Positions 1-5,225 of a DNA stretch of 5,239 nucleotides are shown here, piece by piece. Where the stretch lies: NCBI GenBank assembly GCA_913054445.1, contig CAJXIK010000152.1, positions 1-5,239 of the forward strand, given 5' to 3'. The notes below the pieces were generated by a model. It worked only from the letters and a program-made list of their open reading frames with translations. It was not told where the DNA came from and searched no databases. A program made the position numbers and the translations under genes. Position 1 is the first letter of the stretch. Every line of letters begins with the position of its first letter. This DNA is from an uncultured Bermanella sp. (GTDB lineage Bacteria; Pseudomonadota; Gammaproteobacteria; Pseudomonadales; Oceanobacteraceae).

Positions 1-116
1 GATTCTTTGGCTTGTTCTTGAGCAGACTGCTGGATTAATAAGGTGTCTTTAACCGCGGGGGCCGAGCAGGCAGAGATGAGTGTCAGGCTAAGCACACCAA
101 CCAAAAGTTTGTTCAT
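1..116 (-). CDS. Small lipoprotein, N-terminal part only (runs off the window)
   Basis: Reading the minus strand from an ATG at 116 gives 38 codons that stay open to the window edge, so the C-terminus is missing. The protein begins MNKLLVGVLSLTLISAC, a short basic start, a hydrophobic stretch of about 11 residues, and a lipobox (Ile-Ser-Ala-Cys) with Cys17 as the lipidated residue. This is a signal peptidase II signal, so the mature protein should be anchored in the inner or outer membrane facing the periplasm. Residues Ser18 and Ala19 after the Cys do not resemble the Asp+2 inner-membrane retention signal, which favours the outer membrane. A good ribosome site, AAAGGA at 124-129, lies 7 bases ahead of the ATG. 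The mature part seen is rich in Gln, Ala and Glu and gives no family. It lies downstream of the DUF2489 gene on the same strand, 87 bases away. Confidence 0.72.
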   Translation of the reverse strand, partial: MNKLLVGVLSLTLISACSAPAVKDTLLIQQSAQEQAKE

Positions 117-141
117 GAATCGATCCTTTAAAATAAATGTT

Positions 142-156
142 AACTGCTTGGCAGTT
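142..156. repeat. Short perfect inverted repeat between the DUF2489 and lipoprotein genes
   Basis: AACTGC at 142-147 and GCAGTT at 151-156 are perfect inverted arms around a 3-base loop. On the minus strand the repeat lies after the DUF2489 stop and is followed by AACATTTATTTT, which is T-rich but interrupted. It could be a weak terminator for the DUF2489 transcript or an operator for the lipoprotein gene. A six-pair stem with no clean T run is not enough to decide. Confidence 0.4.
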
Positions 157-203
157 TAGCAAAGCTTGCCCATGCCAACCAGTAAGGGGGTTAACTTGGC
201 GCT

Positions 204-671
204 TTAAACTTGGGCTGTAAACTGGTAGTTGGCCAGCCGTTTTGCCTCCAGCAATACTTGCTGTCGGTGCTGGTTTTCCAGTTCGAAGCGGGCCTGATCG
301 AGCTTAAATTGCTGTTTCCGGTTTAACGCTTGATAGGCCTGATGATGGGGCATGTGGGCCGTTTTTTGATAATGCCGTTGGATCGTTTGGTAATCGGAGT
401 GATGCTGCAAGGTTTCATCTAGGCGATCCATTAGTACTTTAAGCCGCAGGCAGCCTTCGGTGATCTCACATTGCTGCTGTACTATGGCCTTGGCAATGAA
501 GCGGATGTCGGCGGCCAGTGCTTCTTGGCCGTCTAGCCAAGCTTGTCTGTTTAGGCTCACTTGCTGGTTTTGATGCTGCTTAATTTTACGTAACTTCAGT
601 AAATAATAAGCGGCGGTGGCGCTTAAGCTCAGTATGATGGCCGCGGCCATGAATATGAGAATCCAATACAT
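204..671 (-). CDS. DUF2489 family membrane-anchored protein
   Basis: A complete 155-residue protein of unknown function that I assign to the DUF2489 family of gammaproteobacteria. Residues 2-25 form one strongly hydrophobic helix, followed by the basic stretch KLRKIKQ, so it is most likely a single-pass inner-membrane protein with a cytoplasmic C-terminal domain. The family signature is the block QCEITEGCLRLKVLMDRLD at about 67-85, with Cys68, Glu72, Gly73, Cys74 and the LRLK motif. Residues 88-150 are rich in His, Gln and charged residues and look helical. The ATG at 671 has GGAAG at 676-680, 4 bases upstream. In related bacteria DUF2489 genes often sit beside yihI and hemN, as I recall, but neither is visible here. 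The domain has no known activity and the sequence does not suggest a catalytic site. Confidence 0.8.
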   Translation of the reverse strand: MYWILIFMAAAIILSLSATAAYYLLKLRKIKQHQNQQVSLNRQAWLDGQEALAADIRFIAKAIVQQQCEITEGCLRLKVLMDRLDETLQHHSDYQTIQRHYQKTAHMPHHQAYQALNRKQQFKLDQARFELENQHRQQVLLEAKRLANYQFTAQV

Positions 672-706
672 TGTTCTTCCACGTACTCACTCTAATGATG
701 GCGCGG

Positions 707-734
707 ATTCTAACCGTAACGAAAAAACTTACAA
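707..734 (-). promoter_or_regulatory. Candidate sigma-70 promoter for the DUF2489 gene
   Basis: On the minus strand, TTGTAA (729-734) and TAGAAT (707-712) are separated by 16 bases. This matches the TTGACA/TATAAT consensus at 4 and 5 positions of 6. Transcription would start near 700 and give a leader of about 28 bases carrying the GGAAG ribosome site. It overlaps the candidate terminator of the upstream SulP gene, so the DUF2489 gene would be uncoupled from the sulfur operon. Confidence 0.45.
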
Positions 735-742
735 GGTTTGTA
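722..742 (-). terminator. Candidate weak terminator after the SulP gene
   Basis: On the minus strand, just 3 bases past the SulP stop, TACAA (738-742) and TTGTA (730-734) can pair around a 3-base loop and are followed after two bases by six T residues (722-727). Position and T run fit an intrinsic terminator. The stem is only five pairs with one G-C, so termination would be inefficient and some readthrough into the DUF2489 gene is possible. Confidence 0.35.
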
Positions 743-745
743 CGC

Positions 746-2368
746 CTAATTTAAGTTGTCATCGGCTAGGGCCATGAAGGCTTCGTGAGTGCTGAGGAAT
801 ATTTGTCCAGGCATTAGCCGGCCGCCGAAATTTACCTTGTGCAGTTTATCCATGATCGGGCCCTTCACCTCGGCCAGATGCAGGGTCTTCCCCTGGCTCT
901 TTAATCTGTCGTTCCAGCCCAGCAGCAGCTCGATGCCATCACCATCCAATACGTTAACCGCCGAACACACGAGCAGTACTTGCCGAGCATCGGGGTGCTC
1001 CTTGATGGCATGCCCGATAAATCCGTTAATGGCCTCTTGATTGGCAAAGTGCAGGCCTTCATCGATGCGAATGGCCAGTAGGCATGGGTAGGTTAGCACC
1101 TGATGGCGCTGCTCATTGCGAAAATGGGCGCTACCCGGAATGCGACCGATGATGGCCATATGGGGGTGACTGGCGCTGCGTATTAAAAAAAACAGCGAGG
1201 TTGCCACACCTGCGCCAATGCCAACTTCGGCACCAAAGGTAAGCACCGCCGCGAAGGTGAGTAACCATACGACTTTATCGTTGGGCAGCACCGACCAGTC
1301 TGTTATCACGGGTTTAATATCCAGCAGGGGCCAAACCGCCATCAAGACGATGGCTCCGAGGATGGCCAAGGGAATGAAGGCTATGATGTCTCGGGCAAAC
1401 AATAAAAAAACCAAAACAAAAAATGCGCTAAATACGCCCGCCATGGGGCTAGTGGCACCGGCTTTATCATTAACCATGCTGCGTCCAAAGCCACCGGCCA
1501 CCGGAAAAGCCTGGAATACGGCGGCGGCAACATTGGCAGCCCCCAGGCCCATGAGCTCCTGGTTGGGTTTTATGCCGCCTTGTTCGTGAGCAGCTTGCTG
1601 GTGGCCGAGGGATTTAATGACCGAAGTGCTCTCTAAGAAGCCGATGAGTGCAATGAGCAGGGCGCTGGGCAGCAGCTGGCTAAAAAGATGCCAGGGCAGA
1701 GTGAGATTAACCTGTATCACCGGTTGTTGGGGGTCGATGGGAACCTGAGGCCAGGCTATGTCAGGCCAGATGAGGCTGGCGAGTATGCCTATTAATATGG
1801 CCAGTAGAGGTCCGAGCTTACTCAGGGTGGGGTGTTTTAATTTGGCGGTTAATATGAGTATTAGCAAGGCCAGTAAGGCTAGGGAGACGGTGGCCATATG
1901 TGGTGACTGGCCGCTCATGAGAGGCACGCCCAGTAGCAAGGGTAGTTGTTTGATGATGATGAGCATAGCGGCGGCGGCGGTGAAACCATGGATGACCGGA
2001 TGCCCAATGAAATGCACTAGATTACCAAGCCTCAGGAGCCGCATGGCCAGTAATACCAGTGCCACCTGCAGCGCCAGTAATTGCGCGCTGGCGACTTTAT
2101 CGGCCAGCGGAATGTCTATTAAGGCACCTCCCACCATCATGCTCACGATGGCCACCGGGCCGATGGCCAAGGAGCGCCCGTTGCCAAACAGGGCATAAGC
2201 TAACAAGGGGAAGATACAGCATGCCAAGGCACTGGCGGCGGGCAACTGGGCCAGCAGACCATAGCCTATGGCCTGGGGAATAATAAGAATGGCGACGATG
2301 AGCCCAGCCAGCACATCCTGTCGCAGGCTCCAGCGGCTCTGTAACCAAGGAAAAAACAGTTTGCTCAT
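746..2368 (-). CDS. SulP-family anion transporter with C-terminal STAS domain
   Basis: A full-length 540-residue SulP (SLC26-type) inner-membrane transporter. The N-terminal part shows the family landmarks: LRQDVLAGLIVAILIIPQAIGYG at about 15-37, LFGNGRSLAIGPVAIVS at about 60-76, and the conserved GGFGRSMVNDKAGATSPMAG at 292-311, in a polytopic domain reaching about residue 398. The cytoplasmic STAS domain follows at about 422-537. Its phosphoacceptor loop reads CSAVNVLDGDGIE (468-480), with Asp477 where many STAS domains carry Ser or Thr. Family members carry sulfate, bicarbonate or other anions, and substrate cannot be read from sequence. The ATG lies 3 bases after the repressor stop, with GGA 7 bases upstream inside the repressor gene, so the two are co-transcribed and probably translationally coupled. 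The repressor and the divergent persulfide dioxygenase suggest sulfite, sulfate or a related sulfur anion as substrate; that is inference. Confidence 0.9.
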   Translation of the reverse strand: MSKLFFPWLQSRWSLRQDVLAGLIVAILIIPQAIGYGLLAQLPAASALACCIFPLLAYALFGNGRSLAIGPVAIVSMMVGGALIDIPLADKVASAQLLALQVALVLLAMRLLRLGNLVHFIGHPVIHGFTAAAAMLIIIKQLPLLLGVPLMSGQSPHMATVSLALLALLILILTAKLKHPTLSKLGPLLAILIGILASLIWPDIAWPQVPIDPQQPVIQVNLTLPWHLFSQLLPSALLIALIGFLESTSVIKSLGHQQAAHEQGGIKPNQELMGLGAANVAAAVFQAFPVAGGFGRSMVNDKAGATSPMAGVFSAFFVLVFLLFARDIIAFIPLAILGAIVLMAVWPLLDIKPVITDWSVLPNDKVVWLLTFAAVLTFGAEVGIGAGVATSLFFLIRSASHPHMAIIGRIPGSAHFRNEQRHQVLTYPCLLAIRIDEGLHFANQEAINGFIGHAIKEHPDARQVLLVCSAVNVLDGDGIELLLGWNDRLKSQGKTLHLAEVKGPIMDKLHKVNFGGRLMPGQIFLSTHEAFMALADDNLN

Positions 2369-2371
2369 GAA

Positions 2372-2689
2372 TTAATCCACTAAGTCTGCGCAGTAAATGC
2401 TCTGCAATACCGAGATGACCTGCTTGGCCTTGCTGCCTCGTAGCGAATAAAAGATGGTTTGCGCCTCGCGGCGAGTCTGCACTAGGCCTGCGCGGCGTAA
2501 CCAAGCCAAGTGTTGGCTTAAGGCCGATTGGCTGAGGGTGAGGCGTTCATTGAGCTGGGAGACGTTCAGTTCCTGTTGTACTAACGAGCACAAGATCATC
2601 AGACGGTTTTCATTGGCCAGTGCCTTTAGCAGCTGAGCGGCCTCTTGGGCGTGTGCTTTTAACTCTTGAGAAAGATCGCTCTGCACCAC
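2372..2689 (-). CDS. bigR: ArsR-family persulfide-responsive repressor, BigR/SqrR type
   Basis: A 105-residue winged-helix repressor of the ArsR/SmtB family. The core LLKALANENRLMIL at 20-33 leads into a helix-turn-helix with recognition helix at about 53-66 (SQSALSQHLAWLRR), and a beta wing at about 71-82. It lacks the ELCVCD metal site of ArsR/SmtB. Instead it has only two cysteines, Cys34 in helix 2 and Cys100 in the last helix, 66 residues apart. BigR (Cys42/Cys108) and SqrR (Cys41/Cys107) have the same spacing; there the pair forms a disulfide or polysulfide bridge and the protein leaves DNA. Two GTG codons stand in tandem at 2689 and 2686. AGGGG at 2694-2698 is 4 bases from the first and 7 from the second, so the second may be the real start. 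It should repress its own operon and the divergent dioxygenase gene. Confidence 0.87.
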   Translation of the reverse strand: MVQSDLSQELKAHAQEAAQLLKALANENRLMILCSLVQQELNVSQLNERLTLSQSALSQHLAWLRRAGLVQTRREAQTIFYSLRGSKAKQVISVLQSIYCADLVD

Positions 2690-2807
2690 TGATCCCCTAT
2701 TTTTATGCTTAGACTAAACTAAACTCAATTTAACATAAAAATTTGATGAAAGCTAAATTAGAAATAGCTAATATAATGCGCACTGTTTCTGTAAGAGCGG
2801 ATCACTC
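2690..2807. promoter_or_regulatory. Divergent control region with clustered CTAA/TTAG half-sites
   Basis: This AT-rich stretch separates the repressor-SulP operon from the dioxygenase gene and must hold both promoters. It contains two 9-base odd-centred palindromes, TTAGACTAA (2709-2717) and CTAAATTAG (2753-2761), plus further CTAA copies at 2719-2722 and 2768-2771, six half-sites within 63 bases. The second palindrome lies in the spacer of the presumed dioxygenase promoter and the first lies about 20 bases from the repressor start. That placement is what an autoregulating divergent repressor would use. I could not fix a convincing promoter for the repressor: TTGAGT (2723-2728) with TAAAAA 17 bases on would put the start site downstream of the ribosome site. 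Confidence 0.55.
2772..2777 (+). promoter_or_regulatory. Candidate -10 element for the persulfide dioxygenase gene
   Basis: TATAAT is an exact -10 hexamer, 30 bases before the ATG at 2808, giving a leader of roughly 24 bases. The -35 position at 17 bases spacing (2749-2754) reads AAAGCT, a poor match; TTGATG at 2743-2748 is better but 23 bases away. The CTAA copy at 2768-2771 abuts the hexamer, so a repressor bound there would block polymerase. Confidence 0.5.
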
Positions 2808-3668
2808 ATGGCAAATATCAACATAGAAAGTTTTTACCATCAGGATAGTCAAACATTCTGTCACCTAATCATAGATGGTAAAACGAAAACTGCGGCACTG
2901 GTGGATCCGGTGATGGACTATAACGCGGCCGCTGGCCGCTTTTCCTATGAATTCATATCAGCCATCTTAGCCAGCATCGAAGAGCGGCAATTGACGTTAG
3001 CCTGGATTCTAGAGACCCATATCCATGCGGATCATCTAACGGCGGCGCAATATGTAAAACAGCAGGCCGGGGGGCAGGTGGTGACCGCCGCTTGCGTGAT
3101 CCACGTACAGCAGCATTTTGATGAGGTCTTCGACCTGCACAGTCATGATGAGGCGCTGTTTGATGTGCTGGTAAAATCCGGCGACAGGCTGCCCTTAGGG
3201 GAGTCAAATATAGAGGTGCTGGCGACCCCGGGTCATACCCAGTCCTGTTTAACCTATGTAATTAAAAGTGCTGAACAGGTCTCAGCTTTTATCGGCGATA
3301 CGCTGTTCATGCCCGATGTGGGCACGGCCCGTTGCGACTTTCCCGGCGGTGACGGCGCGCAATTATACGACTCCATACAGGCCATCTATGCCTTGGGCGA
3401 CGAGGCCTTGCTGTACCTATGTCATGACTACCCTCCAGAGGCGCGCAAGGCTTGCCCAAGCATCTCTGTGGCGCAGCAAAAGAAAAATAATGTCCACTGT
3501 CGGCAAGGGGTAAGCAAGGCGGAATTTATGACAGTACGCCGGCAAAGAGACGCAACCCTCGCCCCTCCCAGGTTATTGTTGCCCAGTTTGCAGGTGAATA
3601 TTCGTGCTGGCTTCTTGCCCGAAGCCGATGGCAGCGGCCGACGCTTTCTGCGCATCCCCATTCGTTAA
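2808..3668 (+). CDS. blh: Persulfide dioxygenase, ETHE1/Blh type metallo-beta-lactamase fold
   Basis: A complete 286-residue protein of the metallo-beta-lactamase fold, close to the Blh proteins encoded with BigR. The enzyme class uses one non-haem iron and O2 to oxidise glutathione persulfide to sulfite and glutathione in the cytoplasm. Seen here: HIHADH at 71-76, PGHT at 141-144, GDTLF at 163-167 and CHDY at 205-208. By alignment with ETHE1 the iron ligands are His71, His143 and Asp164, and Arg175 in GTARCDF matches the conserved arginine of the ETHE1 GRTDF motif. The end (RDATLAPPRLLLPSLQVNIRAG, about 247-268) is typical of the longer Blh group, so the protein is not truncated. There is no signal peptide and no fused rhodanese domain. 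The ribosome site is weak (GAGCGG, 7 bases from the ATG). A hairpin begins directly after the stop. Confidence 0.9.
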   Translation: MANINIESFYHQDSQTFCHLIIDGKTKTAALVDPVMDYNAAAGRFSYEFISAILASIEERQLTLAWILETHIHADHLTAAQYVKQQAGGQVVTAACVIHVQQHFDEVFDLHSHDEALFDVLVKSGDRLPLGESNIEVLATPGHTQSCLTYVIKSAEQVSAFIGDTLFMPDVGTARCDFPGGDGAQLYDSIQAIYALGDEALLYLCHDYPPEARKACPSISVAQQKKNNVHCRQGVSKAEFMTVRRQRDATLAPPRLLLPSLQVNIRAGFLPEADGSGRRFLRIPIR

Positions 3669-3705
3669 GCACTCTTTAGCCTAAAGATTTAGCACTAAAG
3701 AGTGC
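3669..3705 (+). terminator. Stem-loop directly after the dioxygenase stop; possible terminator or operator
   Basis: GCACTCTTTAG (3669-3679) and CTAAAGAGTGC (3695-3705) are perfect 11-base inverted arms around a 15-base loop, starting at the first base after the stop codon. The location suits a terminator or an mRNA 3' end stabiliser. What follows is CGCTATTTG, not a T run, so intrinsic termination is doubtful. The inner part is also built of four near-regular six-base units (CTTTAG, CTAAAG, ATTTAG, CTAAAG), so other stems can form and a protein-binding role is possible. Confidence 0.5.
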
Positions 3706-3736
3706 GCTATTTGTGCCATAAAAATCCGTGCCTTGT

Positions 3737-3786
3737 GCTTTTTATTTATATTCTGCTAGTTTTAGTAGCAGAATATAAATAAAAGC
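3737..3786. repeat. 50-base near-perfect AT-rich palindrome upstream of the DUF695 gene
   Basis: Bases 3740-3758 and 3766-3784 are perfect 19-base inverted arms around the 7-base loop GTTTTAG. Allowing one unpaired T adds a GC pair of bases on each side, extending it to 3737-3786. The right arm ends 11 bases before the ATG at 3798, just ahead of the AGGGA ribosome site. No T run lies outside the arms on either strand, so it is not a standard terminator. TATAAA in the right arm could serve as a -10 element, but no -35 fits. It may be an operator, an RNA structure near the start codon, or a barrier between the two genes. Confidence 0.75.
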
Positions 3787-3797
3787 TAGGGAAGGCT

Positions 3798-4232
3798 ATG
3801 GCATTTTCAAACCGCTGGGTACTGGCAGACGGCACCCTCAACGATCAGCCCATCACCATACGTTATCGCGACCAGATACAAAGTGAATTGGAGTCCGACT
3901 GCTACCGCCAGTGCATTCAAATTTCCTGGCAGGCGCAAGAGCAGGATGCAGACACCGGCTACCCTTCGGCGGCAGAGCTTGAAAAAATAGATGCCTTCAA
4001 TCAAAAACTCATGGCGGCGGTGGAAAGCGAGCAACACGGCTTATTGGTGATGGTGTTGATGTGTGAGGGGGTGAACCAATGGATCTTGTACATTAAGGAT
4101 ATTGAGCAGGTGCAGCAGGACTTAAATACCATTCCCACCGACACGGGGTTATATCCCATTGAGGTGACCTCGGACGAAGACCCTAAATGGGAGATATTTA
4201 CTCAGTTACGCGATGCTATTAAGACCCATTAA
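3798..4232 (+). CDS. Probable DUF695 family protein, function unknown
   Basis: A complete 144-residue soluble protein with no signal peptide or membrane segment. I match it to DUF695 from pattern recall: an N-terminal strand and helix (about 5-48, with NDQPITIRYRDQIQ), a central PSAAELEKIDAFNQKLMAAVE helix at 56-76, an LLVMVLMCEGVNQWILYIKD block at 82-101 that looks like two beta strands, and the ending EDPKWEIFTQLRDAI at 127-141. The Asp-Pro-x-Trp near the C-terminus is the most family-like feature. It is acidic and has no obvious catalytic residues. AGGGA at 3788-3792 is 5 bases from the ATG. It lies downstream of the dioxygenase on the same strand, but two inverted repeats between them argue against simple co-transcription. 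Its link to sulfur metabolism is unproven. Confidence 0.72.
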   Translation: MAFSNRWVLADGTLNDQPITIRYRDQIQSELESDCYRQCIQISWQAQEQDADTGYPSAAELEKIDAFNQKLMAAVESEQHGLLVMVLMCEGVNQWILYIKDIEQVQQDLNTIPTDTGLYPIEVTSDEDPKWEIFTQLRDAIKTH

Positions 4233-4238
4233 TGCTCA

Positions 4239-5162
4239 CTAAGATCTTTGCGGCCTGTTTTTTTCCAGCTTGGCTTTTTCTTCTGCTTCCTTGGCCAGCG
4301 CCATCTCGACCAGTGCCTTTTCTTCGTCTATTTTCATCTGTGGTGTCTCGTAGGTGATCTTCCCCAGCTTGCCCCCACGCAATTCGTGAATCAAAATTTC
4401 CGCCGCCTTGTGGATGTCTACTACGCCGCCTGGCCTTAAGCAACCGCGCTTGCGGCCAATCATGTCAATTAATGCCTCGCCTCGTTCTGGTAGTTGCTCA
4501 ATCTTATAGCGTGTCTCGAGCACCTGCGGGTACAGTTGCAGCAGCATGTTGGCGGCGTGTTCGGCCACCTCGAAATAATCCAGAGCGGTGTCTCTCACCG
4601 CGCCGCTGGCCGCCAGACGAAAACCGCTGGCCACGTTATGAATCTTCGGCCACAGCATGCCTGGGGTGTCTGACAAGACGATGCCCCCCTGAATTTTAAT
4701 GTGCTGGGGGTGGCGGGTGAGGGCGGGTTGGTTCCCCGCCTTGGCGATCACGCGCCCAGCTAGGCTGTTGATGAGGGTGGACTTGCCCACGTTAGGAATG
4801 CCCAAGATCATAGTGCGAATGGATTTCTTTTGCGCGGGTCTATCCGGTAATAAGTTGTGGCAAAACTGGGTAATGCTCTTTACCTGTTTTTTATCCAGAC
4901 CCGTCAGTGCCATGGCGCGGGTATTGGGTAGGGCATTAAAATGCGCCAGCCAGTCTTGGGTGTGTTGGTCGTCGGCTAGGTCGGCCTTGTTGAGCAATTT
5001 TAAAGTGGGTTTTCCGGCGCATAATTCCGGAATAAGTGGGTTTTCACTGGAGTAGGGTAGGCGCGCATCCAGCACCTCGATGACCAAGTCTATCTGCGGC
5101 ATGAGTTCAGCAATTTGTTTACGTGCTCGGTGCATGTGACCGGGAAACCACTGAATGGCCAT
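4239..5162 (-). CDS. ylqF: Ribosome biogenesis GTPase YlqF/RbgA, circularly permuted
   Basis: A full-length 307-residue GTPase of the YlqF/RbgA family, which in Bacillus subtilis acts in late assembly of the large ribosomal subunit. The G motifs occur in the permuted order of the family: G4 NKAD at 58-61, then G1 GIPNVGKST at 121-129, a G2 threonine at about 149, and G3 DTPG at 165-168. The N-terminus WFPGHM (5-10) carries His9, at the same position as the residue proposed to be catalytic in RbgA. LDARLP at 31-36 is also typical. The C-terminal helical domain (about 190-275) should contact the ribosome, and the last 30 residues are a charged Lys/Glu tail. AGGA at 5168-5171 is 5 bases ahead of the ATG. 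The gene converges on the DUF695 gene with 6 bases between stops and no terminator seen. Confidence 0.93.
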   Translation of the reverse strand: MAIQWFPGHMHRARKQIAELMPQIDLVIEVLDARLPYSSENPLIPELCAGKPTLKLLNKADLADDQHTQDWLAHFNALPNTRAMALTGLDKKQVKSITQFCHNLLPDRPAQKKSIRTMILGIPNVGKSTLINSLAGRVIAKAGNQPALTRHPQHIKIQGGIVLSDTPGMLWPKIHNVASGFRLAASGAVRDTALDYFEVAEHAANMLLQLYPQVLETRYKIEQLPERGEALIDMIGRKRGCLRPGGVVDIHKAAEILIHELRGGKLGKITYETPQMKIDEEKALVEMALAKEAEEKAKLEKNRPQRS

Positions 5163-5196
5163 AAAAATCCTGATATAACTAAGAAAAAAGAAGGCT

Positions 5197-5225
5197 ATTT
5201 TAACGGTTTACAATCGATCTGGGAA
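5197..5225 (-). promoter_or_regulatory. Candidate sigma-70 promoter for ylqF
   Basis: On the minus strand, TTCCCA (5220-5225) and TAAAAT (5197-5202) lie 17 bases apart, matching the consensus at 4 and 5 positions of 6. Transcription would begin near 5190 and give a leader of about 28 bases. It is the best pair in the 77 bases available, but the window ends soon after, so a more distant promoter or an upstream co-transcribed gene cannot be excluded. Confidence 0.35.

Noticed and set aside
1218..1589. A 123-codon plus-strand open frame antisense to the SulP gene
   Set aside because: The translation is rich in Ala, Met, Thr and Lys with no recognisable domain, as expected from the antisense strand of membrane-protein codons. 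The same applies to the frames at 789-1040, 1758-2198 and 2059-2283.
2097..2504. A 135-codon minus-strand open frame spanning the repressor-SulP junction
   Set aside because: It lies in another frame over two well-supported genes, its translation has low complexity and no family resemblance, and it has no ribosome site of its own. It is a shadow frame.
2372..2689. Metal-responsive ArsR/SmtB regulator
   Set aside because: The ELCVCD site is absent and the two cysteines sit at the BigR/SqrR positions.
2700..2728. Repressor promoter TTGAGT with TAAAAA at 17 bases
   Set aside because: The predicted start site near 2693 would exclude the AGGGG ribosome site at 2694-2698 from the mRNA.
2808..3668. 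Annotation of the dioxygenase as glyoxalase II or a beta-lactamase
   Set aside because: The fold is shared, but the Blh-type C-terminus, the GTARCDF arginine and the adjacent BigR-type repressor favour persulfide dioxygenase.
3737..3786. Intrinsic terminator for the dioxygenase transcript
   Set aside because: The arms are AT-rich and no T run follows the stem on either strand; the structure also sits closer to the next start codon than to the dioxygenase stop.
4241..4264. Terminator of the DUF695 gene using AAGATCTT and the T run at 4258-4264
   Set aside because: AAGATCTT is a simple 8-base palindrome with no loop, and no stem lies next to the T run.
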